The translations under genes and the position numbers were made by a program. This document shows, in pieces, positions 18,414 through 27,217 of a stretch of 64,000 nt of DNA (positions within the stretch are counted from its first letter, which is position 1; the number at the start of each line of letters is the position of its first letter). The notes below the pieces were generated by a model. That model searched no databases and was not told the origin of the DNA. It saw only the letters and a program-made list of their open reading frames with translations. The stretch covers positions 434,001 through 498,000 of the forward strand of contig NZ_JACJUU010000001.1 of NCBI RefSeq assembly GCF_014237865.1, written 5' to 3'. The stretch comes from Pusillimonas minor (GTDB taxonomy: Bacteria > Pseudomonadota > Gammaproteobacteria > Burkholderiales > Burkholderiaceae_B).

Positions 18414-20300
18414 CTAGGGCGAGTGCCGCTCAAACCAGGCATCGGCAGGCTCGGGTCTGCCGAACAGATAACCTTGGTAAATGACTTCGCCGCGCACTCT
18501 CAAAAACTCGGCTTGCTCGGGCGTCTCGACACCTTCGGCGACCACATTAAGGTGCATATGGCGCGCCACAGCCAGAATGGATTCGACCAATGCTGCACTG
18601 TCGGGGTCGACGGGTGCATCATGAACAAATACTTTGTCGATTTTCAGTTCATGAATGGGCAAATGCTTGACGTAGGTAAGTGATGCATAGCCAGTACCAA
18701 AATCGTCCAGCGAAAAATGCAAGCCCAATGCGCTAAGTTGCTGCATTTTTGAAATCACGTCGTCGACGTCCCGGATCAGCAAGCTTTCGGTGACCTCAAA
18801 CGTTAACTTGCGCGGGTCAACACCGGTTTCTGCCAAAATGGATTTGATCGACGCCACAAAACCGCGCTGATGAAAATGACGCGGACTGATATTGACCGAC
18901 ACCCTGAAGCCGGGAGCGTCGGGGAAACGGCCTGCGGCAATATGCGTACACACCTGCCTGAGCACACAAATGCCAAGATCGGCGATAAGGTCGGATTCTT
19001 CGGCTAACGGAATGAACGAAGCAGGCGACACCAGGCCCAGTTCGGGGTGCTGCCAGCGCACCAGCGCTTCGGCGCCCACAAGCCGGCCAGTAGTGTCAAC
19101 TTGCGGCTGCAAATACACCAGCAACTGGCCCGCCGGGATCGCCTGGCGCAGTTCACACTCAAGCTGAAACTGACGCTCGGCGAGTGTAGACATGGACGCT
19201 TCGTATACCGTCACCTGATTACCCCCTGCGGCTTTGGCCCGATGCATGGCGGTGTCGGCCCGACGCAAGACCTCGCCTGCGGTATCGGTATCGGAGAGCG
19301 GGAAACAGGCAACCCCGATACTGGCAACCACCGACACCTTAATCCCGTCAATATTGAAGTCGGGCGCGAATGCGCCCTGCATTTGCTCGACCAGCGCGTT
19401 AGCCCCGGCCTCGGCCAAAGAACGCGTGTCATAGACTTCGTGGGGCAAAACCAGAAATTCGCTACCGGACATACGCGACAGGGCCCCGCGACCGTCGAGT
19501 ACGGTGTCAAGGCGCTCGGACATTTGCACCAAAAGTTTGTCGCCAAAAGCATGCCCTCGCGCATCGTTAAAGCGCGAAAAACGATCGACGTGGACCAGCA
19601 CCAGGACCCCCACCTGCGACGTACCCACGCACTGCGCGACCTTGTCTTGCAGACGCTCGTACAGGAACAGACGGTTAGGCAAACGGGTAAGACCGTCGAA
19701 GTAGGCCAGCCTGTGCAGGTTAAGGCGGGATTGTTCTTTTTCTTCGTAGTCTTGAAACAGCAGACAGACCAGCGCCGTTGCCAACGGATAGGCCAGAAAA
19801 ACCGTGAACCAGATCTGCTTCACAATGATAAAACCAATGCCGGCCGGCAACAGTAAAAACAGCATTAACATGCACGCGTGCACAACAACACCGCCCAGCC
19901 AGGCGCTGGCAAAACCAAGCGCGCCGCCCGAACGCAAGCGGATGTAGTAATACACACTGCCGATACTGGCCGACATAAGAATGGTAAGCAGCCCGACCCA
20001 CATGCCATCACCGCCTAACCAGACACGATAGGCGGCCATAAACAACGCGCTGATTGCCGCAGCCAGTGGCCCGCCAAACACCCCGCCGACAAACAGCAAT
20101 ATGGTTCGTCCATCGAAAATAATACCGTTGCCGTAATCGACCGGCGTCATCATGGCGGCAATACCAGTAAGCCCCAGCAACACGCCGAACAAAACTTTGC
20201 CCGATGGCATATCGCGCCGCTTGCGCGACATGGCCACCTGATACGCCACCACCAGGGCAACCAGTAACGCAATATTCTTGACCAGATCAATGATCAGCAT
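18414..20300 (-). CDS. Membrane c-di-GMP phosphodiesterase (5TM-LYT + degenerate GGDEF + EAL)
   Basis: Inner-membrane signalling protein, 628 residues. Residues 1-180 form five to six membrane segments of the LytS-type 5TM sensor (IIFDGRTILLFVGGVFGGPL). A GGDEF domain follows (LAYFDGLTRLPNRLFLYERL), but its signature is SGSEF, so diguanylate cyclase activity is probably lost. The C-terminal EAL domain is intact: AEALVRWQHPELG, NISPRHF, FEVTESLL, LDDFGTGYASLTYVK and VAEGVETPEQ. It likely degrades c-di-GMP. Its start overlaps the end of the diguanylate cyclase gene by 7 bp, so the two antagonistic enzymes are made together. Confidence 0.92.
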   Translation of the reverse strand: MLIIDLVKNIALLVALVVAYQVAMSRKRRDMPSGKVLFGVLLGLTGIAAMMTPVDYGNGIIFDGRTILLFVGGVFGGPLAAAISALFMAAYRVWLGGDGMWVGLLTILMSASIGSVYYYIRLRSGGALGFASAWLGGVVVHACMLMLFLLLPAGIGFIIVKQIWFTVFLAYPLATALVCLLFQDYEEKEQSRLNLHRLAYFDGLTRLPNRLFLYERLQDKVAQCVGTSQVGVLVLVHVDRFSRFNDARGHAFGDKLLVQMSERLDTVLDGRGALSRMSGSEFLVLPHEVYDTRSLAEAGANALVEQMQGAFAPDFNIDGIKVSVVASIGVACFPLSDTDTAGEVLRRADTAMHRAKAAGGNQVTVYEASMSTLAERQFQLECELRQAIPAGQLLVYLQPQVDTTGRLVGAEALVRWQHPELGLVSPASFIPLAEESDLIADLGICVLRQVCTHIAAGRFPDAPGFRVSVNISPRHFHQRGFVASIKSILAETGVDPRKLTFEVTESLLIRDVDDVISKMQQLSALGLHFSLDDFGTGYASLTYVKHLPIHELKIDKVFVHDAPVDPDSAALVESILAVARHMHLNVVAEGVETPEQAEFLRVRGEVIYQGYLFGRPEPADAWFERHSP

Positions 20301-21628
20301 GACGCCCCGCCTGCATAAGATGGCGTGGCAGCGCCGCGGGACCGTTTACGTGAATACATTTTTTGGTCGGCATAAGCAATAAGCGATTCGGCATCGGCGC
20401 CATGATCGGGAAACAGAGCCACACCCACGCTGGCACTGATTTTGAGTGTGGCTGCGCCGGTGTCTACAGGTAAGCCGGCAATATGCATAATTTTGGCGAC
20501 AACCGTGTCGATCGCCTCGTGTGACACCGCGTCGTCAAGCAAAACAATAAATTCGTCACCGCCGTAACGGTAAGCTGCGTCTTCCAGGCGTAAGCCGTGC
20601 TTGAGGCGATTTGCAAATGCGCGAAGCAGCGTGTCGCCGGTGTCGTGGCCATGCGTGTCGTTAATTTGTTTGAAGTTATCGAGATCTACAAACAACAGCG
20701 CCATACGGCCACCCTGCCGCTGGCACCGGGATACCGCGGCGGCAAGACGTTCGTTAAACGCACGTCGGTTGGGCAGACCTGTGAGCTCGTCGTGGCTGGC
20801 CTGACGCACAAGGCGCGCCTGCCACTGCAAACGCTCGACGGCCAGGCTGAGCTGGCCAAAGAAATACGGCCAAAAAGCCATGCCCCCGTCGACGTTTAGT
20901 ACGGTGAAGTCAGCCTGCAAGGCAACCGCCCCTAACAAACGGTTATGCACCATTAGCGGCGCGACGCACCAGCCGTCTTGGATAAAAGCCTGAAACGAGC
21001 CCCCCTTAAGCGCTGTGTTGTAAACGGCCTGACATTGATGACGGGCCTGGGCCGCCTGCGCAGCAGGCAGCCGGGGGCCGGCCCCAAAACAATTGAACAC
21101 CAGATGCCCGGCCACACCGGGGTGGCTATCGGACACTGTGACCACAGCGAAGGTTTCGACCGGAATAACACGGCGTAAAGCGTCGTGCACCTGCTGAAAC
21201 AACGAGGCGGTGTCGTTGACCTTGCTGGTCGCTTCGAAGAGCGCAAAAGTAACGGTTTGAACAGCCTCGAGCTGGCGACGCTGGGTAACATCACGCGCCA
21301 CACCAACACGCATCTGGTCGGCCTCCGACCACCGCGCCGTCCACATCAGACGAACGCGACGCCCGCTTTTGTGCAAATAGGTGTTTTCAAAACCTGCCCG
21401 CGATTCGCCTGACAAGACGCGTTGGCCTTCGGCACGCGTACGTTCGTGGTCTTCGGGGGCAACGAAATCGAGCAGGCGACGCCCCATAAGTTCTTGCTGG
21501 GTATACCCAAGTACAGCATTACAGGCGGCACTAACGTACGCGACCCGACCCTCGGCGTCGACCAAAAAAACGACATCGAGCAACAGGTCGAGATAATGTG
21601 ACGACGGTTGCGGATGGGGCTGGGTCAT
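20294..21628 (-). CDS. PAS-GAF-GGDEF diguanylate cyclase
   Basis: Cytosolic sensor that makes c-di-GMP. The start MTQPHPQPSSHYLDLLLDVV (444 residues) is preferred; upstream in-frame sequence is non-domain. Residues 15-130 are a PAS domain (VAYVSAACNAVLGYTQQELMG), residues 150-270 GAF-like, and the C-terminal domain holds an intact YRYGGDEFIVLLDD with LTGLPNRRAFNERL. No RxxD inhibitory site was noted five residues before the GGDEF. Forms an overlapping pair with the EAL protein downstream. Confidence 0.92.
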   Translation of the reverse strand: MTQPHPQPSSHYLDLLLDVVFLVDAEGRVAYVSAACNAVLGYTQQELMGRRLLDFVAPEDHERTRAEGQRVLSGESRAGFENTYLHKSGRRVRLMWTARWSEADQMRVGVARDVTQRRQLEAVQTVTFALFEATSKVNDTASLFQQVHDALRRVIPVETFAVVTVSDSHPGVAGHLVFNCFGAGPRLPAAQAAQARHQCQAVYNTALKGGSFQAFIQDGWCVAPLMVHNRLLGAVALQADFTVLNVDGGMAFWPYFFGQLSLAVERLQWQARLVRQASHDELTGLPNRRAFNERLAAAVSRCQRQGGRMALLFVDLDNFKQINDTHGHDTGDTLLRAFANRLKHGLRLEDAAYRYGGDEFIVLLDDAVSHEAIDTVVAKIMHIAGLPVDTGAATLKISASVGVALFPDHGADAESLIAYADQKMYSRKRSRGAATPSYAGGASC

Positions 21629-21811
21629 GAAAGGTACCTGATGCAGTCGGACTGCGCCAAACGACACGAAACGCCGCCTTGCAAAATAATGCAAACTCGA
21701 ACAAACAGACGACTAAAGCTTACACCCATTTTTTGACAACAACATATCCGGCAAAGCACAGCCTCGAAAAACAGCCGCAAAAATCAGATAAGCCCCTGAC
21801 CGTTCGTCGAT

Positions 21812-21842
21812 AAAAAAAGGCCGGGTAGAAAGCTGCCCGGCC
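21812..21842 (-). terminator. Terminator of the peptide-type ABC operon
   Basis: A 10-bp GC-rich stem (GGCCGGGTAG / CTGCCCGGCC, one G-T pair) with AAAG loop; on the minus strand it is followed by seven T. It is 43 bp past the last ABC gene. Confidence 0.93.
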
Positions 21843-21884
21843 ACACTTGATGATGCTTGCATACGATAAACGCTGGCCTGCTGG

Positions 21885-22712
21885 CTAGGCTTCGGCCAGC
21901 CGGACGCTGTCGAACCAGGCGTCGTCTATTTCGGGTAGCGGGATGGCGTCAATGAGTGTGCGTGTAATGCTGCTTTGCGGGTTACTGAAGACCTGGTCGC
22001 AGGGCCCCGCGTCGACGATTTCGCCATGGTTAAGCACAATCACCTGCGAGCACACCGTACGAATGACCGATAAATCGTGACTGATAAAGGCAATGGTGAG
22101 ATTCATGTCGGCAGCAAGGTCTTGCAGCAAGGTTAGCACCTGCGCTTGCGAAGACACATCAAGCCCGGACACGATTTCGTCGGCCAGAATAAACGAGGGG
22201 TTAAGCGCTATTGCCCGGGCGATACCCACCCGTTGACGCTGCCCACCCGAAAGCTCGTGCGGATACCGGGCGGCAAACGCAGCAGGCAGGCCAACCCGCT
22301 CAAGTGCCTCGATGGCGCGGCGACGCGGATTATCGAAGCCGTACCGTTTGAGCGGCGACGCAACGATGCGGCCGACAGTATGACGCGGGTTAAGTGAGGA
22401 CATCGGGTCCTGGAAGATCATTTGGAGATCACGACGAAGCGGCTTGACCTGCTCTTCGGTAAGACGTGAAATGTCTTTCCCACGGAACAACACCTGGCCC
22501 GACGAGACCCCAAGCAACCGAACCAGCACACGCCCGAGGGTCGACTTCCCCGAGCCGCTTTCGCCCACGATACCGATGATTTCCCCGGCAGGCAGATCGA
22601 ACGTCAGCCCTTTGAGGATCTCGATTCGGGGGGTCGGCCCAAACAGCTTCTTGCGCGACATGTCGGGGAGTGACAGGCGCAAATCTTTGACACGAAACAA
22701 AGGCTCAGACAT
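21885..22712 (-). CDS. Peptide/nickel-type ABC transporter ATPase (OppF/DppF-like)
   Basis: Second ATPase of a periplasmic-binding-protein-dependent importer. From MSEPLFRVKDLRL it has Walker A GESGSGKST, the signature LSGGQRQRVGIARAI, Walker B ILADEIVSGLD and the switch His in FISHDLSVIRTVC. The oligopeptide-type C-terminus is short, with no obvious four-Cys cluster. The start overlaps the end of the preceding ATPase gene by 8 bp. Last gene of the operon. Confidence 0.93.
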   Translation of the reverse strand: MSEPLFRVKDLRLSLPDMSRKKLFGPTPRIEILKGLTFDLPAGEIIGIVGESGSGKSTLGRVLVRLLGVSSGQVLFRGKDISRLTEEQVKPLRRDLQMIFQDPMSSLNPRHTVGRIVASPLKRYGFDNPRRRAIEALERVGLPAAFAARYPHELSGGQRQRVGIARAIALNPSFILADEIVSGLDVSSQAQVLTLLQDLAADMNLTIAFISHDLSVIRTVCSQVIVLNHGEIVDAGPCDQVFSNPQSSITRTLIDAIPLPEIDDAWFDSVRLAEA

Positions 22713-23616
22713 GGGCAGCTCCGTTGGCATCGGCCAGCGCAATTTCTTTCTTCAGGTTGGCAATCAGTTCGGGCGGCACCGGTTTAAGGGGTTCGTCGGG
22801 GTGGGTGTAACGCGGCGTTGCCCCAATAAGCGCCCGCGTGTATGGATGCTGCGGGTTGGCAAATACCTCGCGAGTGGGCGCGCTTTCCATGACCTTGCCG
22901 GCGAAAAGCACAGTAACCGTTTGACTGATTTTGGCCACAACGCCCATGTCGTGCGTTACGAACAAAACCGCCGTACCGGACTCGGCCTGCAGTTCGCGAA
23001 TCAGGCGCAAAATCTGCTTTTGCACTGTTACGTCAAGCGCGGTTGTGGGTTCGTCGGCGACAATAAGCCTGGGCTTGGGTGCAAACGCGGCCGCAATAAG
23101 AATACGCTGGCGCATACCGCCGGACAGTTCGTGCGGGTACGACGCCATCACTCGTTTAGGGTCGCGGATATGCACCCGATCAAGCAACTCGAGGGCGCGC
23201 GCCTGCGCGTCGGCACTGCTCCACCCCAAACGCTTGACCAGACGTTCGGTAATTTGCACGCCAATCCGGCGCGACGGATTCAGGGCGGTTAATGGGTCTT
23301 GCGGAATGAGTGACGCCGCCGCGGCCACCGTCTGGCGTCGCTGCGCGGCGCCAAGCGCATCCAGGCTTTCGCCTTGCAGCAAAATCTGGCCCGAGGTCAC
23401 CTCGATGTTGCGTGGCAAAACACCTAATACCGCTTTGCCGATCATGCTTTTACCCGCGCCACTTTCGCCGACCAGCGCGCGGACTTCGCCCGGCTGCACC
23501 GAAAGGGAAACATCGCGCAACAGGCGGCTACCGCCCCTTAATGCGACATTCAGGCCATTGACTTCGAGTGTGGGTTGGGCCGTGTCGGCGCCAACATTGT
23601 GTGTACTTAGTGTCAT
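22705..23616 (-). CDS. Peptide/nickel-type ABC transporter ATPase (OppD/DppD-like)
   Basis: First ATPase of the importer, 303 residues. Walker A GESGAGKSM, signature LSGGMRQRILIAAAF, Walker B LIVADEPTTALD and switch VTHDMGVVAKI are all intact. PTREVFANPQHPYTRALIGA is the diagnostic OppD/DppD C-terminal motif. It starts 5 bp after the second permease gene. Confidence 0.94.
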   Translation of the reverse strand: MTLSTHNVGADTAQPTLEVNGLNVALRGGSRLLRDVSLSVQPGEVRALVGESGAGKSMIGKAVLGVLPRNIEVTSGQILLQGESLDALGAAQRRQTVAAAASLIPQDPLTALNPSRRIGVQITERLVKRLGWSSADAQARALELLDRVHIRDPKRVMASYPHELSGGMRQRILIAAAFAPKPRLIVADEPTTALDVTVQKQILRLIRELQAESGTAVLFVTHDMGVVAKISQTVTVLFAGKVMESAPTREVFANPQHPYTRALIGATPRYTHPDEPLKPVPPELIANLKKEIALADANGAAHV

Positions 23617-23621
23617 GTTGC

Positions 23622-24497
23622 TTACCTTGCCAGCGGGTCGAACTGGTCTTTCAGGCCTTCACCCAACTGGCTGAACGACAGCACCGTCAGAAAAAGCACC
23701 ACGAGCGGCGCCACAAGCACCCACCAGGCAAAATGAATAGAGGCCCGCCCTTCGGCAATCATGCCGCCCCAGGTTGGGGAGTCGGACGAAATAGACAGGT
23801 TCACGAAACTGAGAATGGCTTCCACGATAACGGCCACACCCATTTCAAGGGCCAGCAAGGCCACCACCGTAGGCAGCACATTGGGCACGACCTCGCTAAC
23901 CAGGGTACCCAGGCGCGTTGCCCCCCCGATACGGGCCGACTGGACGTAATCCATGCGTGTCTGAACCATGGTCTCGGCACGGATCACACGGGCGAAACGC
24001 GTCCAGTCGATGATGGCAATAGCCAAAATGACAGATGTCAGGCCCGTTCCCAGTACAGCCACCAGCAAAATGGAAAACAGCACCGGCGGAAATGCCATCC
24101 AGATATCGATAAGCCGCGAAACCACGCGGTCTACCCAACCGCCAAAGTAACCGGCCAGCAAACCCAGCGCCGAGCCAAAAGCGCATGCCGCTGTGGCGGC
24201 AACCAGCGCAACCGTTAACGCAATTTGTGCACCGTATATAAGGCGAGACAAGACATCGCGCCCGAGGCTGTCAGTCCCCAGAAAGAAGCCGGCTTCGTAA
24301 CCGCTGAAACCGATGGGGGGCAAACGCTCGAGCAGCAAGTCTTGTTCGAGCGGATTATGCGGCGCGATAAACGGAGCCAGCAACGCAGCCAGGACCACGA
24401 TGGCGATCCAGGAGGCTGACAACCAGAGCCTTAAATTTGTTTTACGTACACGTGCCCGCGGCTCGGCGGGAACGGCGTTTACAGTGGCTTCAGCCAT
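23622..24497 (-). CDS. Peptide-type ABC transporter permease (OppC/DppC-like)
   Basis: Inner-membrane permease of 291 residues, starting MAEATVNAVPAEP and overlapping the upstream permease gene by 8 bp. A first membrane segment (SWIAIVVLAALLAPFIA) is followed by FLGTDSLGRDVLSRLIYGAQ, the OppC signature, and about five more membrane segments. The EAA-type coupling loop is near GATRLGTLVSEVVPNVLP. Confidence 0.94.
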   Translation of the reverse strand: MAEATVNAVPAEPRARVRKTNLRLWLSASWIAIVVLAALLAPFIAPHNPLEQDLLLERLPPIGFSGYEAGFFLGTDSLGRDVLSRLIYGAQIALTVALVAATAACAFGSALGLLAGYFGGWVDRVVSRLIDIWMAFPPVLFSILLVAVLGTGLTSVILAIAIIDWTRFARVIRAETMVQTRMDYVQSARIGGATRLGTLVSEVVPNVLPTVVALLALEMGVAVIVEAILSFVNLSISSDSPTWGGMIAEGRASIHFAWWVLVAPLVVLFLTVLSFSQLGEGLKDQFDPLAR

Positions 24498-25494
24498 GAC
24501 GCAGCCTCGGATTAAGGAAGGTGTAGGCAATATCAACTACCAAATTCACCAAAATAAACAAACAAGCAAACATCAGGACAATGCCCTGAATCAGGGGAAG
24601 ATCTCGATTGATCACCGCATCGATGGCCATATTGCCCAGACCTTCGTAGGCGAAGAGGCGTTCGACAATGACGGTGCCCCCGATTAGAAAAGTGAACTGC
24701 ACACCGATGAGCGTTAGCGTGGGCAACGCAGCATTACGCAGCGCCTCGCGCAAAATGACCTGGGTTTCGGTAAAACCGCGCACGCGAGCCAGCACGGTGT
24801 AGTCGAGTTGCAGCACATCTTTAAGACTTTGCTTAAGCAATTGCGAAATAATCGCTGCCAAAGGCAAGGCCAGCGACAATGCCGGCATCAGCATGTGGGC
24901 CATCAGGTCTTGCAGCACGTCGAACCGGAACCGTACCAAGGCCTCGAAGAGGTAAAAATTGGTGGTGAAGTCGAGATCGAGCTGGGGTGAAACCCGACCC
25001 GAAATATGAAACACAGGCCAGAGCACGCCAAACAGCAGAATCAACAACAGCCCCCACAAGAAGTCGGGGATCGACAGGGTCGCGCCGTTGAACAAGTCGA
25101 CACCAGCCTCGCCGGGGCGCCCCCGTTCTTTGGCACCCCAAACGGCCGTGGCGCCGCCAATGGCCATGGCAATTAACAAGGCAAGAATGGAAAGCTCGAG
25201 CGTGGCCGGCAACCGCTCGAGAACCAGGCCGGCGACCGGCTGCTTGAGTGTGATTGACGTACCGAAATCGCCCTGCAATACGCCGCCTGCCCAGATAAAG
25301 AACTGCTGAAGCAGCGGTTTGTCGAGCCCGTACAGCGCTGTCAGCTGGGCGATATCCGCCTCGGTTGCCCCGGGCGACACCATCATGGCAATCGGGTTGC
25401 CTGGCGCGACACGTATCAGGATAAAAACAACAATAGCGACGCCGACCAGCGTCACGAACATCGTGGCTAGCCGGATAAGAATAGATTTCAACAT
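24490..25494 (-). CDS. Peptide-type ABC transporter permease (OppB/DppB-like)
   Basis: Inner-membrane permease, 334 residues and about six membrane segments. The start MLKSILIRLATMFVTLVGVA and the LIRVAPGNPIAMMVSPGAT segment are typical of DppB. The coupling loop is around RGFTETQVILREALRNAALP, followed by IGGTVIVERLFAYEGLGN. It begins 67 bp after the binding-protein gene. Confidence 0.94.
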   Translation of the reverse strand: MLKSILIRLATMFVTLVGVAIVVFILIRVAPGNPIAMMVSPGATEADIAQLTALYGLDKPLLQQFFIWAGGVLQGDFGTSITLKQPVAGLVLERLPATLELSILALLIAMAIGGATAVWGAKERGRPGEAGVDLFNGATLSIPDFLWGLLLILLFGVLWPVFHISGRVSPQLDLDFTTNFYLFEALVRFRFDVLQDLMAHMLMPALSLALPLAAIISQLLKQSLKDVLQLDYTVLARVRGFTETQVILREALRNAALPTLTLIGVQFTFLIGGTVIVERLFAYEGLGNMAIDAVINRDLPLIQGIVLMFACLFILVNLVVDIAYTFLNPRLRHG

Positions 25495-25561
25495 GGGTGC
25501 AGCAGAACTGTCGCGGAATGTGGCGGGCGGCCAGAGCGGCCGCCCGGATCAAAAGAACAAC

Positions 25562-27091
25562 TTAGGCGGGTTTCATGGAAGCCGCGGTGACGTCGCCTGT
25601 GGCAGCCGCAGGGACAACGACCTTGTCAGAGTGGATGACGGGCAGCACATACTGGAGCAACGGAATAACGTAGCCATTTTCCATAATGTAAGCGCTGACA
25701 TCTTTCCAACCCTGGATGCGCTTGGCTTCGTCGGGTTCGGCCCACAGTGGTCCGATCTTTTCGATAAGGTCGGGGGAATCCCATACGGAGTGAGGCGAAG
25801 GCCCGAACATCGAGTGACCCGTCGATGTGGTTGGGTCACCAATGGCGTTCCCCCAGTTGTAGAAAGCTGCCGGAGCGAGCTGGTCGGCACCGCGCAATTC
25901 GAAGTGCTTGGCAATCTCGTAGATTTCGATGTTGGCCTCGATGCCCACCCGACGCCACATCCCCACAATGGCCTGGATCATTTCGTAATCTTTAGGCTTG
26001 AAACCACGTGTGGTCTGAATTGTGAACTTGACCGGCTTTTCGGGCGAGAAGCCTGACGCCGCCAACAACTGCTTGGCCTTTTCGGGGTTGTACTCGAACT
26101 TGAGGTTGGGATCGAAGGCATCGTATTCGGGGGCCTCGAGCGTTGACAGCGGCACGCCGTAGCCACGCAACAGACGGTCGATAATGAGTTGCTTGTCGAT
26201 AGCGTGATGCGCAGCCAGACGAACGTTTTTGTCGAGCATGGGGCCGACATCGTTCAGGAAGATCATGGCGATATCGGAAATCGGGAAGGCTTCGCCCTTG
26301 AGCCCAGGCTTCTGCTTGAGGCGGTCGAATTCTTCGTAGGGGATTTCCATCGTGACCTGGGCATTGCCGGATTCGATCTCGGCAACGCGGCTGGCGGCGT
26401 CGGGGACGAACTTGATGGTGACCACGTCGTAGGCCGGCTTACCACCCCAGTAGTCTTTGTTGGCCACCAGGCGCACATAGGCGCCACGCTCGTAGGCGTC
26501 GATTTTGTAGGGGCCTGTACCAATAGGGGCTTTTTCAAAACCTTCAGGGCCGACTTTTTCAAAGTAGGCCTTGGGCAAAACATAACCCGTCAGGAACGCC
26601 ATCCATTTGAAAATGGTGGGTTCGAACTGAACGACATCGGCCGTAACGACATTACCGTCGACCTTGAAGTTGGTGAGGTTTTTCCAGACGAACTGGCCTG
26701 GGTTACCGGTTTTAGGATCGGCGGCGCGTTGCAGCGACCATGCGATGTCTTCGGCCGTAAAGGGCGAGCCATCGTGCCACTTGACGCCCTCGCGAACCAC
26801 CATACGCACTTTTTTGTTGTCGTCGGTAAAGCCCCACTCGGTGAGCAAACCAGGCTTGAAGCTCAGGTCGGCTTCTTGCTGGATAAAGCGATCGAAAACC
26901 GACAGGTAAAGTGCCTGCAGCTTGGGGTTAACCCCGGAAGGCCCCGTGGTTGGGTCCCAGCTGGGTACACCCGTGTTGTAGGCAATAACCAGGTCTTGAC
27001 CGGCATTTTGTGCATATGCCGGCATACCAATGGCCGAAATACCGGCTGCAGCAACGCTAAGCTGCAGGAAGTCACGTCTTGTATGCGTCAT
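25562..27091 (-). CDS. Peptide-type ABC transporter substrate-binding protein
   Basis: Periplasmic solute-binding protein of family 5 (OppA/DppA), 509 residues from MTHTRRDFLQLSVAAAG. The leader has a twin-arginine-like RRDFLQLS motif and ends near AYAQNAG. WGFTDDNKKVRMVVREGVKW and WHDGSPFTAEDIAWSLQRA are family hallmarks. It is the first of the five-gene transport operon (binding protein, two permeases, two ATPases). Ligand unknown; family 5 members bind peptides, nickel, opines or glutathione. Confidence 0.93.
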   Translation of the reverse strand: MTHTRRDFLQLSVAAAGISAIGMPAYAQNAGQDLVIAYNTGVPSWDPTTGPSGVNPKLQALYLSVFDRFIQQEADLSFKPGLLTEWGFTDDNKKVRMVVREGVKWHDGSPFTAEDIAWSLQRAADPKTGNPGQFVWKNLTNFKVDGNVVTADVVQFEPTIFKWMAFLTGYVLPKAYFEKVGPEGFEKAPIGTGPYKIDAYERGAYVRLVANKDYWGGKPAYDVVTIKFVPDAASRVAEIESGNAQVTMEIPYEEFDRLKQKPGLKGEAFPISDIAMIFLNDVGPMLDKNVRLAAHHAIDKQLIIDRLLRGYGVPLSTLEAPEYDAFDPNLKFEYNPEKAKQLLAASGFSPEKPVKFTIQTTRGFKPKDYEMIQAIVGMWRRVGIEANIEIYEIAKHFELRGADQLAPAAFYNWGNAIGDPTTSTGHSMFGPSPHSVWDSPDLIEKIGPLWAEPDEAKRIQGWKDVSAYIMENGYVIPLLQYVLPVIHSDKVVVPAAATGDVTAASMKPA

Positions 27092-27217
27092 GGTGTGTTT
27101 CCTTACGTGGATGACAATGAGCCGGCCCTGAAAAAATTGGTGATAAAAGGCCAAATCATGTTTCGCTTTACATATTAAAGGTTGAAGGTTGAACTACCCA
27201 CTGGTGTTAACCCGGAA

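Noticed and set aside
18402-18430. Hairpin AGCGGCAC / GTGCCGCT as a terminator between converging genes
   Set aside because: No T-run on either side and it overlaps the end of the EAL gene; too weak to list as a terminator.
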